The notes below the pieces were generated by a model that saw nothing but the letters and a program-made list of their open reading frames with translations, did not search any database and was not told where the DNA came from. A stretch of DNA of 64,000 nt from an uncultured Anaerobiospirillum sp. (GTDB lineage Bacteria; Pseudomonadota; Gammaproteobacteria; Enterobacterales; Succinivibrionaceae). The DNA lies in NCBI GenBank assembly GCA_944389615.1, contig CALXNA010000012.1, forward strand, positions 20,899 through 84,898, written 5' to 3'. A program made the position numbers and the translations under genes. This document shows positions 1-9,102 of this stretch, one piece after another. Each line of letters begins with the position of its first letter. The stretch's first letter is position 1.

Positions 1-415
1 GCATCACGCCCATGCAGATGCCGATCTTATTTTTCGGGGTGTAGGCCGAGGTCAAAGCCAGCGAGGCCGGCCACAGGCCTGCGGCAAAGCCTTGGAGGAT
101 ACGCACCAAGAAGAGCTGAAACGGGGTCTGCACTAACGAGCCGCAGATGTAGGTCAGAGCGATGAGCGAGCTCGAGCGAATCAGCATGAGCTTCTTGCCC
201 TTGGAGTCGGACATCTTGCCCCAGATCGGCGCCATGATGGCGCACACGGCAAAGGAGATGGCGAAGATCGCACCCGTCCACAGGTTCAAAGTCTCCGGGG
301 CGGCGCCTAACTCATTGCGCAAGTACAGGGGTAAGAAGGGGATAAGCATGGTGTAACTTGCTGACATCAAGACGACGTTGCAAGTCATGATGGCTAAAAC
401 TACTTTCCAGTTCAT
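1..415 (-). CDS. MFS transporter, MdtG-like (partial, C-terminus outside window)
   Basis: The 138 visible residues are the N-terminal part of a major facilitator superfamily transporter; the 3' end runs off the left edge. They begin MNWKVVLAIMTCNVVLMSAS, followed by membrane segments and the loop 2-3 signature (WGKMSDSKGKKLML), which resembles WGKLADRKGRKLML of E. coli MdtG. The ATG at 415 is the first start after an in-frame TAG; no strong ribosome site precedes it. An imperfect stem (GAGTCG/CGACTC, 523-548) lies in the leader. The likely role is inner-membrane efflux of a small molecule; the substrate cannot be told from sequence. It reads in the same direction as the type IV secretion operon and may only be a bordering chromosomal gene. 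Confidence 0.8.
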   Translation of the reverse strand, partial: MNWKVVLAIMTCNVVLMSASYTMLIPFLPLYLRNELGAAPETLNLWTGAIFAISFAVCAIMAPIWGKMSDSKGKKLMLIRSSSLIALTYICGSLVQTPFQLFLVRILQGFAAGLWPASLALTSAYTPKNKIGICMGVM

Positions 416-646
416 CAAAACCGGCGCGCCCTAAAAGGCTAACGCCGCCTCCATCCAAGAAAGCACACGACAAGAAGCTCCGCAGGCCCTGAGGCTGAGT
501 CCTGAGCATCTGACCGCGCACCGAGTCGTGAAGCATGTGAGGCGACTCAGCGCGTCTTGTCAGTATATGCCTATTTTTCTGCAAAGGCACCTTACGCTGC
601 TGGCCAGTGTGACTTACGCAAAGTTACCAGCCCCCAGCGCTTGGCC

Positions 647-2296
647 TTACTTGTGGTGGCGGCGCGTCTGTTTGCGCTGCTGCCGCTGCAGCTTGCGCTG
701 GTACTTGCGCTGCTTGTGCAGACGCTCCTGCGCTTGAGCCTCACGCTGGACGCGCTCTGACTGCGCTGCACTCAGGGCTTGATCGACCGAGGCGAGAGCC
801 GCGCCTCTAAGTTCGGCCAGCCGCTCCGGCGTTACCGCCGCGCTGGCATCCGTGCTTGCGTCCTCGCTCACAGCCGCGTCTGCCTCCGCTGCACCGGTGG
901 CGTCATGGTCGGCGTCCGCGCTTGGCTCGGCTTTAGCCGCGTCCGGTTCTGCTGCTGGTTCGTTGCTGCCCGCAGCTTCCTTGGCTGCGACCTCGGTGGA
1001 GCTGTCTGCAGCGTCTTGCGCGGGCTCGTTGGCGTCCTGCGCGGTAGCGGCTGCTACGAGCGCCTCGGTGCTGGGATCGGCGGCAGGTAGGTCAGCTAAG
1101 TCCATGAAGGCCTCTAACTCGAGGTTGACGGGCTCGGCGAGGGCGGTTGCCTCTGGTTCCATTACCTCGGCTGGAGCTACAAGCATGGTCTCCTCGGGTT
1201 CTGCGATAACCGAGGACTCAGGCAGCATGTTCACTGGGGTGCGCATGGCGGCGGCGTCCGCGGCGGCGCGCTTAGTAATGCGCTTCTGGTTGGACTTCTT
1301 GGCCTTAGGCTTGATCAGGGTGCTCTGCAGGAACTTGTGGGCATCACTGCCGCTTTGGGCCCAAGTCTGCGGCGTAATCAGCGCGACAAAGGACAAGAAC
1401 GGCGGCAGGTTTTGCCCGACCGACAGCAGCTCGCGATACAGGTCGCGCGAGCTCAGCTGCAGCATCGGCTGCAGGTAGACGAGGTACTCGTGGAGCTTCG
1501 AGGGCTGGCAATACTGCAGGGGCTTGGCCAAGTCGCCAAGGAGCGGGCGTAGGGCTTCAGGCCACAGCGCAGCGCGCTCGCCTAAGGCTTGGATGTAGCT
1601 CTTGACTTTGGTGGCGTTAGGCTTGTCCGGGACTTCCTCTTCACAGCAGGTCAGGTGCAAGTCCTTGGGGTCGTGCCAAGCGTCATCGACCTCGTGGGCT
1701 AAGGCCTGATAGACCGGCAAATCGGATTCCTTGGCCCATGCCATGAGGTTGGTTGGGCCTAAGTTGTTGAGCAGCTGGCGCGTGAACTGGTGGGTCTCAG
1801 CCTTTAAGCCGATCGGGGCGATGATGTACTTGAATAGCTGCTCGCCGTAGGGCACACGCAGGCTGCTTTTGAGCAGCTCGGTGCTTACGGCTAAGGCTAG
1901 TGCGTCTTCGTGGGTGCTCGGCTTGTACTTGAGCGAGATGACCGTGCCATCCTCCAAGACGATATCTTGGGGCTCTACGGTGCGCACATAGCGGCGCATG
2001 CGGCTGATCTGCGCTGCGGTCAGCGGTATGAAGCTGCAGATCTTCTCGCGCTCTGGGGCCGGGGCTATAGGCAGCGCCTCACGCCCGGCAGGCACAGCGT
2101 AGTAATGGGCTGAAGCGCCATCGGTGGCATGGCCTTGACGGCGCTGCCGCTGAGCTACGCGCTGCGCTGCTTGGGCTGCCTTGGCGTCGGCGGCATGGTA
2201 GGTCGCGCCGTCGTTGCTGGCGATAGCGTCTGGGGTGACGACTAAGCTGGTGCTCGCGGTAGCTGCGGGCTCAAGGATTGGTTCTTGGGTTGCCAT
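647..2296 (-). CDS. Unknown protein closing the Trb secretion operon (copy 1 of a paralogous pair)
   Basis: A 549-residue soluble protein with no signal peptide or membrane segment; I do not recognise the family. A core (about residues 65-330, starting near REALPIAPAPEREKICSFIP) is about nine-tenths identical by eye to the 45451-47103 product. It is followed by a 180-residue Ala/Glu/Asp-rich linker and a strongly basic tail ending RRQTRRHHK-like (KQTRRHHK). A good Shine-Dalgarno, AGGAGG, sits 6 nt before the ATG. It is 14 nt downstream of trbL and is the last gene of the operon. A basic C-terminal tail is typical of type IV secretion substrates in the VirE2/VirF class, so a secreted effector or substrate is one reading; a cytoplasmic accessory protein is another. 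Neither is proven. Confidence 0.7.
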   Translation of the reverse strand: MATQEPILEPAATASTSLVVTPDAIASNDGATYHAADAKAAQAAQRVAQRQRRQGHATDGASAHYYAVPAGREALPIAPAPEREKICSFIPLTAAQISRMRRYVRTVEPQDIVLEDGTVISLKYKPSTHEDALALAVSTELLKSSLRVPYGEQLFKYIIAPIGLKAETHQFTRQLLNNLGPTNLMAWAKESDLPVYQALAHEVDDAWHDPKDLHLTCCEEEVPDKPNATKVKSYIQALGERAALWPEALRPLLGDLAKPLQYCQPSKLHEYLVYLQPMLQLSSRDLYRELLSVGQNLPPFLSFVALITPQTWAQSGSDAHKFLQSTLIKPKAKKSNQKRITKRAAADAAAMRTPVNMLPESSVIAEPEETMLVAPAEVMEPEATALAEPVNLELEAFMDLADLPAADPSTEALVAAATAQDANEPAQDAADSSTEVAAKEAAGSNEPAAEPDAAKAEPSADADHDATGAAEADAAVSEDASTDASAAVTPERLAELRGAALASVDQALSAAQSERVQREAQAQERLHKQRKYQRKLQRQQRKQTRRHHK

Positions 2297-2310
2297 AGGA
2301 GGCCTCCTGA

Positions 2311-3234
2311 TTAGACTTTGAGGTAATTACGTAAGCTCGGGTAGAGGTTGGTCGAGAAGGTTTGGCAGGTGTTGCTGATGAGGCTTGCCACCATGTTCGG
2401 CATGCTGACGGCAAGGCCGAGGATAAAGAACAGCAGCGTCAGAATCAGTCCGAGGTATTGCAAGCTGAGCGTGCCCTGAAGCTCGTGGATGGCACTGAGA
2501 TCAGCGACGAGGCCGTTCATGATGCGGGTGCCGATGGTGTAGATGAGGCACAAGGTGAAGAGCTTGAGGCCGTAGGCCAAGGTGTGGAACAAGTAGCGCA
2601 AGGATATGGCGCGGGTAAAGCCAAAGACCCCCAAGACCACGACCAAGACACCGCACACCGCGTTGAAGTAAGCGTTGAGGTAGGTGACGGCGAAGATGAT
2701 GACCATAAAGATCACACTGGCCCAAATCAGCACATGTCCACAGAGCGCCAAAATGGCGGTACTGCTAAATGTCAGCTCCGAGGAGGCCAACTGGTCTAAG
2801 ATTTTGCTTTGGGCCATGAATTCGGTGAAGGCAAAGAGTTGATCGATGCCATCAAACTCTCCGGAGGTGCTGCTGACGGGGGTATCAAGGGCAAGGCTGA
2901 CCAAGGAGTTGACGATGTCCGTGGAGATCGCCGGGCCATTGAAGATGAGAAAGTACACCGCGCCGATGGTGAACATGAGGCGCACCATGTGATAGCAAAA
3001 GAGTTTGATGTCTCCTTGCAACAAGATGAGCTTGATGCCGGTCGTAACGAAAGCGATGGACGCTAAGTAGAAGAGCAAGTCGCGGCAGAAGTTGATGATG
3101 CGTCCTTGGATCTGCGCAAATTCGTGGCGGTAGAGCTCTACCACATAGTCCAAGGTAAAGACTGACTGCACCTCGTCGGCGTGGGCACAGGTGCTCAGCA
3201 TCAGCAGTAGGGGGATGATAATGACAGCGCGCAT
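2311..3234 (-). CDS. trbL: P-type secretion protein TrbL (VirB6 family)
   Basis: A 307-residue polytopic inner-membrane protein with an N-terminal signal-like segment (IIIPLLLMLSTCAHA) and about six further hydrophobic segments (residues about 55-75, 85-105, 165-190, 195-215, 220-245, 265-285). Length, topology and position directly after trbJ match the TrbL/VirB6 family, the inner-membrane channel component of type IV secretion systems. A GGAGG ribosome site precedes the ATG. TrbK, which lies between trbJ and trbL in RP4, is missing: only 15 nt separate the two genes. TrbL proteins of conjugative plasmids often have a long hydrophilic C-terminus; here the protein stops soon after the last membrane segment. 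Confidence 0.85.
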   Translation of the reverse strand: MRAVIIIPLLLMLSTCAHADEVQSVFTLDYVVELYRHEFAQIQGRIINFCRDLLFYLASIAFVTTGIKLILLQGDIKLFCYHMVRLMFTIGAVYFLIFNGPAISTDIVNSLVSLALDTPVSSTSGEFDGIDQLFAFTEFMAQSKILDQLASSELTFSSTAILALCGHVLIWASVIFMVIIFAVTYLNAYFNAVCGVLVVVLGVFGFTRAISLRYLFHTLAYGLKLFTLCLIYTIGTRIMNGLVADLSAIHELQGTLSLQYLGLILTLLFFILGLAVSMPNMVASLISNTCQTFSTNLYPSLRNYLKV

Positions 3235-3249
3235 AAGGCACCTCCAGAG

Positions 3250-4044
3250 TTAGTACGGCCAGCGATACTCCGTTTGTGGCAAGAAGGCTGGGAGCTTGAC
3301 TTGGTGCTGCGGGGTGTAGCGCAAGAGCGCTTCATCGAGCGCGGCACTGCTGCGCTTTTGGCTGTTGTCACGGGCGATCTCATGGCTTTGCAGCTTGGTC
3401 AAGAGCGCCACTTGGGAGTTGAGGTCGACCAAGGAAGAGGCGACCGAGCCGTTGATCTTGCTCAAGGCGTCCAAGGTACCAGCCGCGCTCTGCGAGCTTT
3501 GGCTCTCTTGACTTAAGCTTTGCAGCTCCTGCACTTGCGTCTCAAGCTTATCGCCCATGGCCTCAGCGTGGCGATAGGCGTCCAGTGCCTGCTCAATGGC
3601 CTCATCATCGAGGCGCTTGACCACATCCGAGAAGGTGCAGCGCTTTCCGGTGGTCAAGCAGCGCTCCCACGCATCAGCCTTGTAAAACGAGGCGAGGTAT
3701 TGCCCGACGGAGCCAAACTCTTCCCATGTCGACTTGGTGGCGTGAAGTAGCACCAAGGAGTTCTCTTGCAGGGCGTTGATTTGATCCCATGTGCCCTTGA
3801 AGTCCATGGCGTAGTTCTGCTGCATCAGGTCTTGGGTGCCTTGGACGATGTTGTTGCCGACATTGAGCGAGCTCAGTTGGTCGGCCTGATTTAAGTTGTC
3901 TTTGGCCCACTGGTTGAGGTAGAGCAGGCGATGCATGATGTTTTCGGTTAAGGCTGCCGCATCAAAGACCGGGAAGGCCAGACTCGGCAGGCACCAGACG
4001 CTCAGGACTAAGGCCAGAGCGCAACGGGAGAGGTGGTGAAGCAT
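3250..4044 (-). CDS. trbJ: P-type secretion protein TrbJ (VirB5 family)
   Basis: A 264-residue secreted protein with a clear signal peptide (ALALVLSVWCLPSLAFP) and a mature part rich in alpha-helix and coiled coil. It has the TrbJ-type start PVFDAAALTENIMHRLLYLNQW. TrbJ is the VirB5-like minor pilus component, probably at the pilus tip. The segment WERCLTTGKRC holds the two cysteines of the mature region, which could form a periplasmic disulphide. AGGAGG precedes the ATG by 5 nt. The gene lies between an unrecognised operon member (4073-5482) and trbL. Confidence 0.85.
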   Translation of the reverse strand: MLHHLSRCALALVLSVWCLPSLAFPVFDAAALTENIMHRLLYLNQWAKDNLNQADQLSSLNVGNNIVQGTQDLMQQNYAMDFKGTWDQINALQENSLVLLHATKSTWEEFGSVGQYLASFYKADAWERCLTTGKRCTFSDVVKRLDDEAIEQALDAYRHAEAMGDKLETQVQELQSLSQESQSSQSAAGTLDALSKINGSVASSLVDLNSQVALLTKLQSHEIARDNSQKRSSAALDEALLRYTPQHQVKLPAFLPQTEYRWPY

Positions 4045-4072
4045 AGATCCTCCTTAAGAGCCAAACAGTGGG

Positions 4073-5482
4073 TTAAGCAGCTTGGAGCGCGCTGAGCGCT
4101 TCGTCTTGGTAGGTCTCGTAGGCATCAAGAGCGTGAGCGTAGCTGGCAAGCGCCAAGCAGTCCAAGAGCACGGTCGGCACCGGGGCCAGCAGTACACGCC
4201 GTGAGCAGGCTTGCGGCTCGACGCTGATGGGGTGACGGGCCACGTAGTAGTAGCCGCGCTTGGCGATGGCAGCGCTGGTCTGCTGTACCTGCTGGGCCAA
4301 TGGGCTGTCCAGATGGCGCGCAGCGCAGATGCGCACGCAGAAGTCGTAGCACTGCACCAAGCGCCACTTGTGCTTGAGCGCGCTGCTCCAGGCCCGATCC
4401 GAGGCAATTTGGTTAGAGTCGGCAAAGAAGTAGTTAAGCCGCAAGTCCAGCGCACAGCTCAGGCGCTCTAAGTGCTGGTCAAAGGCGTTGAGCTCGCGCT
4501 CAAGGGACGGCGCCAACTCAAAATCTCGTACCGTGCATGGCGCGATGCCATAGCTTTGGCCCCAGCAGGTGATGATGGGGTTAGGTAAGAGTGCCCGACC
4601 GTGCTGCGTGATGAGCTGCTCGCAGCGCAGGTAGCGCTGGCACAGGCCTTGGAGCTCGCGGCGCAGCTTACGGGCGCGCAGCGGGTTAGGCTGCTCGGGC
4701 TGCTCGGCGGCGGCCAGCAAGTTCAGGCCGGGGCCGTGGTGCAGTCCCCATGGGGCAAGGCTGCTGCTGCCCAGCGGCTTGCTGGAGAGCACGCGCCGAT
4801 GGGAGCGGCGTCGGGCGAGCGTCAGCTGCCATTGGTGGGCGGCAAGGAGCAGTAGCTGCGCTACCGGGTAGCGTGCCATGCGCGCTTGCACCTCAGGGCT
4901 AAACTGGGCCCGCCAAGTCGCCTGCTCTTCAGGCGTCCATTGCGCCAAGCGCAGAGCGATCTGCTCGTGGCATTGCGCCGTAAAGTCCCCGCCGTGCGGC
5001 GGCAATAACAGCAGGCGGGCTTGGTGCTCGACCATGCGCTCCGCTTCTTGGTAGGACTCGTACTGCTCTGGCCACAGCTCGCCTTGAGCGTTGAGCTCAA
5101 AGTTGAGGCCGAGCACCACCGCCAAGGCAAAGCGCACTGTCGCTAACGGATCGCAGTTGATGTAGCCGCGGGCGTTTAAGCTCAAGAGCAAGCTCAGGGG
5201 TACCCCGCTGCGCACCGAATGCAACGGCCAGATGGTGCTGTTGGCCTCAGGGACTGCCATCGACTCCGGCAGCTCAGGGGTCAGGGTGAAGGCTGAGCAT
5301 GAGCTGGCGGCATCGGCCGTAGGCTCAGGCAGCCTGCTGGTATTAGGCAGGGCGTGGGCCTGAGGCCGCGCAGTGATCTCAGGGAGGGCTTGAGGCCGCG
5401 CAGTGATCTCAGGGAGGGTGGTGACCGCGGCACGGGCGGTGCACGTGGTGGTCTCTGGGGCAGACAGGACTTGCGTTAACAT
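4073..5482 (-). CDS. Unknown operon protein inserted between trbI and trbJ
   Basis: A 469-residue protein with no signal peptide or membrane span that I cannot assign. The first 90 residues are Pro/Thr/Ala-rich and contain a perfect decapeptide duplication (LPEITARPQA twice) encoded by a 30-bp tandem repeat at 5361-5418. The remainder is helical and rich in Leu, Gln, Arg and His, with cysteines spread through the C-terminal half (for example CYDFCVRICAARH). In RP4, trbI and trbJ are adjacent, so this is an extra gene. Short gaps to trbI (9 nt) and trbJ (28 nt) and a ribosome site (AGGAGGTTCTT before the ATG) show that it belongs to the operon. It is probably a lineage-specific cytoplasmic factor of this secretion system. 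Confidence 0.65.
   Translation of the reverse strand: MLTQVLSAPETTTCTARAAVTTLPEITARPQALPEITARPQAHALPNTSRLPEPTADAASSCSAFTLTPELPESMAVPEANSTIWPLHSVRSGVPLSLLLSLNARGYINCDPLATVRFALAVVLGLNFELNAQGELWPEQYESYQEAERMVEHQARLLLLPPHGGDFTAQCHEQIALRLAQWTPEEQATWRAQFSPEVQARMARYPVAQLLLLAAHQWQLTLARRRSHRRVLSSKPLGSSSLAPWGLHHGPGLNLLAAAEQPEQPNPLRARKLRRELQGLCQRYLRCEQLITQHGRALLPNPIITCWGQSYGIAPCTVRDFELAPSLERELNAFDQHLERLSCALDLRLNYFFADSNQIASDRAWSSALKHKWRLVQCYDFCVRICAARHLDSPLAQQVQQTSAAIAKRGYYYVARHPISVEPQACSRRVLLAPVPTVLLDCLALASYAHALDAYETYQDEALSALQAA
5361..5418. repeat. 30-bp in-frame tandem repeat in the unknown operon gene
   Basis: Two head-to-tail units starting at 5361 and 5391 are identical over 28 positions. They encode a duplicated decapeptide in the disordered N-terminus. 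Confidence 0.9.
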
Positions 5483-5491
5483 AAGAACCTC

Positions 5492-6781
5492 CTAGCGGCT
5501 AAAGGTAGGCAGCAGCTCGTAGTCGTAGCCGTGGTACGGGCCGTCGAAGTAGATGTCTTGGGTTAAGGTGACGTTGAACAAGAAGCCGGGGGCCACGGTC
5601 AGGGTGGGCGACACCGTTAGGTTGCGCTCGATGACCGAGGTGATGACGCGCCCTAAGGATTGGCCTAAGCCTTGGCTTAAAGCGCCGTTTAAGGTCAGAT
5701 GGCCTTCGGAGTCATAGCTGTCGTTGTCGACGGCCAGCGATACGCCTGCGGTGACACCGCCTAACAGCACAGCATTGGTAAAGAGGCGCCACATGTGGTT
5801 ATCAACCTCGGCCGAGAAGCCTGAGAAGCCATCGAGGCTGGCCCCAGGCATCGAGCCTAAAGACAGGGCCTTGCCGTCAGGGAAGATGACGCGGTTAAAG
5901 CCCAGCATCAGGCGCTGCTGCCCCATCAGTGGGGCTGAGGCATACTGTCCGATGATCTTGGCGCCGCGCGGAATCAGCACATGGCGGCCATAAGGCGTAT
6001 CAAAGACATCGCGCGTTACCTGCGCTTGCACTTGGCCCGGCAAGTCCGAGTTCACGCCGCTTAACAAGACGCAAGGGATCAAGACGCCTTGGCGCAGCAA
6101 GTAAGGCGAGCGCACCGTCTCGACTTTCTCCTTGAGTAAAGTGGAGCCTTGGGCCAAACTCTGATAGGCACTGAGGGTGCGCGGTGACATTGGCCCATTG
6201 CCTTGGTTTAAGCCCTTGAGCGCGTTGACGCCCTCTTGGGCCAAGGCCGACTGCAGCGGATCGAGCGCGGCACTACCTTGCGCAAGGCCCGGGGCCACAG
6301 CATTGCCTTGGGGCGCAGGGGCAGCGACCTTGGGACTGGCAGCATCAACCGCGGTGCTGGCTTTGAGCGCCGTGAGCAGGGCCTGCGCCCGGCTTTGGGC
6401 TAAGGCTTGGCGTGCTTGCTCGGTGGCGCTGACCGGAGCGGGCGCTGGGATCTGCTCGGTGATCTCTTGGTAGCGCTGATAGTCGGCATGGAAGTCGTGG
6501 CTCTCTTGCGGCTTAGTGATCTCAATGATAGGTTGCGGGGTAAAGCGCTCGTCTTCGGCCCCAGCGCGCTCAAGGCGCGCCACCGCCAGCATCGGGCGGA
6601 TGCCATCGAGGCGCTCGCGGTCGCTCTGCTCTACCGTTGCAGCGGCGGCATGATCAACTTGGTTTTGCATCATGACCGCGATACCGACCACTAACAGGGC
6701 CAAGAGCACGCCAAAGACGAGCAGTAAGATCAACCGGCCCCGGACGCGCCCGGAGCGCACTACTTGATTGACGCGTTCCAT
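5492..6781 (-). CDS. trbI: P-type secretion protein TrbI (VirB10 family)
   Basis: A 429-residue bitopic protein. It has a short cytoplasmic N-terminus, one transmembrane helix (LILLLVFGVLLALLVVGIAV, about residues 17-38), a Pro/Ala/Gln-rich periplasmic linker and a C-terminal VirB10/TrbI beta-barrel domain. The recognisable core includes RQGVLIPCVLLSGVNSDLPG, PRGAKIIGQY and LFNVTLTQDIYF. VirB10 proteins span from the inner membrane to the outer-membrane core complex. The ATG at 6781 is chosen over an upstream GTG because AGGAGG would abut the GTG. Its A is shared with the TGA of trbH, so the two are translationally coupled. Confidence 0.92.
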   Translation of the reverse strand: MERVNQVVRSGRVRGRLILLLVFGVLLALLVVGIAVMMQNQVDHAAAATVEQSDRERLDGIRPMLAVARLERAGAEDERFTPQPIIEITKPQESHDFHADYQRYQEITEQIPAPAPVSATEQARQALAQSRAQALLTALKASTAVDAASPKVAAPAPQGNAVAPGLAQGSAALDPLQSALAQEGVNALKGLNQGNGPMSPRTLSAYQSLAQGSTLLKEKVETVRSPYLLRQGVLIPCVLLSGVNSDLPGQVQAQVTRDVFDTPYGRHVLIPRGAKIIGQYASAPLMGQQRLMLGFNRVIFPDGKALSLGSMPGASLDGFSGFSAEVDNHMWRLFTNAVLLGGVTAGVSLAVDNDSYDSEGHLTLNGALSQGLGQSLGRVITSVIERNLTVSPTLTVAPGFLFNVTLTQDIYFDGPYHGYDYELLPTFSR

Positions 6782-8028
6782 CACTCCTCCTTGGCCTGAT
6801 ATGGGCCGGTGGCAAAGACCGCACTCTCAGCGCTTGCCCCTTGCGTCCGCGGCGTATCCTTGGTTTGCAGGGCTTGGGTGACGCGCTGGACACTGTTACC
6901 GAGGCTGTGTGCGGCGTTGAGCGAGGCCGAGAGATCGCCCGACTTCACATGGGCGATGCTGTTGTGCGCCGCGGTAGCTGCTGCGGCGATGGTGCCGATG
7001 ACCTGCGGGGCGCGGGCATCGATGCCCCCTAATGCGGTATTGAGCCCGCTTTGGAGCTGCCCCGTGCTCAAGGAGCCGTTAGGTACCATGCGTTGCAGGT
7101 TGATAAAGCCTGCAGCAAGGCCCGAGCGCTGCGACGCCGCGGCCCGCTGTTGCGACGGCATGCCCAGCTCTTGAGCGCGCGTACTGAGCAGCTGCTCCAC
7201 GCTATGCGGTGCCGCAGGCAGAGCTGGCTGAGCACTCGCCTGAGCGCTCTTTTTGGTGGTCAAGATCTCAATGACCTTGCCTTGTGGGGCGCGCTCGTAC
7301 TCCTTGGACTGCTGCTGTGCCACCTGCAGCTTGGTACCGGTCGGCAGCTCGATCTTCTTTTTAGGCGCGGTGGTGTTCTGAGGCGCGGTTTTGTTTGAGC
7401 TTGCCTTCTTGGTGTTCTGAGGCTTGGTGGTGGCCTTCTTGGTCGGAGCCTGCTTATTGGTGGCTTGCGGGGCGACCTGCGTCTCACTCAAGAGCTCCAG
7501 CTCTAAGCTCGGCTTATGGAGCAGGCTCAAGTCGTAGAGCGGGGCGCGCGTGGCTTGGATGCTCAGGGCACTAAGCGGCTGCAAGCTCGAGCGCTCGTAG
7601 AGGCGCTGCAGCGTCAGCTCCGCAGTTTTGAGCTCGACCAAGACGTAGGCGTCATCGTCGGGGGTTAAGACGCGCGTGGTAATGTAGGTTGGCTGAAGTC
7701 TGGCGCAGTGCTCACTGCTGGTACAACTTGAGGCGCCACCGTGGCGTAGCGCGGTGGTCAAGGCGCTAAGCTCCGGGCTGATCTCGGGGTTCGGGCTCGC
7801 CTTGAGCGTACCATCTTGCTGCAGGGCGCTGAAGTCAGCAGCACTGACGGGCAAGAAGGTGGTGGTGCCCAGCGCGTAGTAGGCGCCTACGACCGGCATC
7901 AGGTCTTGGTAGAGTGGGGCTAAGGCCAGCTGCGGCGTGGCGCTCTTGGGGGCCCATAAGGCCTCGAGGGATTGGCAGCCGCAGAGGCTGCACAGGGCTA
8001 AGGCAGTACCTAAGATGAGTCCTCTCAT
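6781..8028 (-). CDS. trbH: Lipoprotein in TrbH position (VirB7-like role)
   Basis: A 415-residue protein with a lipoprotein signal peptide: hydrophobic GLILGTALALCSLCGCQSL with a lipobox ending in Cys about 19 residues in. A Lys/Thr/Gln/Asn-rich linker lies near residues 185-250. In RP4, TrbH is a lipoprotein between trbG and trbI, and this gene is exactly there. It is much longer than RP4 TrbH (about 160 residues) and I see no convincing similarity, so the name rests on position and lipobox. By analogy with VirB7 it would anchor the outer-membrane core complex. The ATG is 5 nt after AGGAGG. Its stop overlaps the trbI start. Confidence 0.65.
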   Translation of the reverse strand: MRGLILGTALALCSLCGCQSLEALWAPKSATPQLALAPLYQDLMPVVGAYYALGTTTFLPVSAADFSALQQDGTLKASPNPEISPELSALTTALRHGGASSCTSSEHCARLQPTYITTRVLTPDDDAYVLVELKTAELTLQRLYERSSLQPLSALSIQATRAPLYDLSLLHKPSLELELLSETQVAPQATNKQAPTKKATTKPQNTKKASSNKTAPQNTTAPKKKIELPTGTKLQVAQQQSKEYERAPQGKVIEILTTKKSAQASAQPALPAAPHSVEQLLSTRAQELGMPSQQRAAASQRSGLAAGFINLQRMVPNGSLSTGQLQSGLNTALGGIDARAPQVIGTIAAAATAAHNSIAHVKSGDLSASLNAAHSLGNSVQRVTQALQTKDTPRTQGASAESAVFATGPYQAKEE

Positions 8029-8037
8029 CACAACCTC

Positions 8038-9066
8038 CTAAGGTTCCAGCTGGGTCAGTTCGATGTCGGCACGTAAGGCTGAGCTATCGGCGCTGCTGCC
8101 TAAGAGCAGGCGCAGATGGCGCGGAATGCCATCGACGACAAAACTCGAGCCGCTGACGCGGTAGTTGATAAGGCCCATGCCGCTGTCGTTGCCTGAGCCC
8201 ATGGCGTTGCCGCCTTCATTGACCACCACTAAAGCCGGGAGGCTGGAGCCGGTGGCCATGAGCTTGGTGGGCATCTGGACGAAGGTCTGGCGCCCGTCGT
8301 TGAAGACGCGCAGCGGGTAGAGTTCCTCATCGCCTGAGAGCTCGTAGTTGAAGTTAAGCTGCTCGAGCAGCAGCGTGCCCGCAGCTCCAGCTCCGACCGT
8401 GGCGGCCCCGCTCGATTGGGCCTTGCCGGGGCCACCTGCGAAGGCATGGGCCTTGCCGGGGCCAGCTGCGAAGGCATGGGCTTGTTGGGCGCGCGTGAGC
8501 TGGTCTTTGATCTGGTGGTAGCGCTCGAGCGTGGCCTCAGGGTAGATAAAGGCCACCTGCGGCATGAACTCTTGGGCGGTCGACTTTAAGTCGAGGTAGT
8601 AGGTGCGCTTGTCGGTGTAGATGCGCAGGTTGGTGTTAAGTCCGATGTCGGTTGGCTTGAGTGCGATGTGCTCGACGATCGCTCCCTCATGGCCGCTCAC
8701 CGAGCGCTCAATGAGCCAGCGCGCGCCATCGCCGATCTTGAGGTCTAAGACGTTCTCGCCCGGCTCCAAGGCGATGTCGCAGACGTGCAACAGTGAGCAC
8801 ACCACGGTCGGACGCGACGCGCCGTAGATAAAGCGCACTTCGTTAGGGCCGGTGACCACCGGGCGCGTCGCCGCGGCCTTGGGGCCCTTGGTGGCATTGC
8901 TGCGCTCTAAAGCGTCGAGCACCGCGCGCTCTTGGGGCGTTAACACTTGGCGGGCCGCTTGCTCAGGGCTTAAGGTGAGCAGCTGCGAGAGCGCCTCATC
9001 GGCGCAGGCGCCGTGAGATAAGGCGATGAGTAGCATCGCCGTAAGGACAGACAGTGATTGGTTCAT
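8038..9066 (-). CDS. trbG: P-type secretion protein TrbG (VirB9 family)
   Basis: A 342-residue periplasmic protein with a signal peptide (LTAMLLIALSHGACADE), an N-terminal VirB9-like beta domain (GPNEVRFIYGASRPTVVCS ... ALEPGENVLDLKIGD) and a C-terminal domain (NFNYELSGDEELYPLRVFND; GMGLINYRVSG). VirB9/TrbG builds the outer-membrane core ring with TrbI and TrbH. A Gly/Ala-rich linker between the domains contains a near-perfect duplicated decapeptide (AHAFAAGPGK/AHAFAGGPGK) from a 30-bp tandem repeat at 8421-8480. AGGAGG lies 7 nt before the ATG. Confidence 0.92.
   Translation of the reverse strand: MNQSLSVLTAMLLIALSHGACADEALSQLLTLSPEQAARQVLTPQERAVLDALERSNATKGPKAAATRPVVTGPNEVRFIYGASRPTVVCSLLHVCDIALEPGENVLDLKIGDGARWLIERSVSGHEGAIVEHIALKPTDIGLNTNLRIYTDKRTYYLDLKSTAQEFMPQVAFIYPEATLERYHQIKDQLTRAQQAHAFAAGPGKAHAFAGGPGKAQSSGAATVGAGAAGTLLLEQLNFNYELSGDEELYPLRVFNDGRQTFVQMPTKLMATGSSLPALVVVNEGGNAMGSGNDSGMGLINYRVSGSSFVVDGIPRHLRLLLGSSADSSALRADIELTQLEP
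8421..8480. repeat. 30-bp in-frame tandem repeat in trbG linker
   Basis: Two units (8421-8450 and 8451-8480) differ at one base. They lengthen the interdomain linker of TrbG by ten residues. Confidence 0.9.
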
Positions 9067-9102
9067 AGTAGCCTCCTCTTGGAGCTATGGGCGGCAACCC
9101 AG

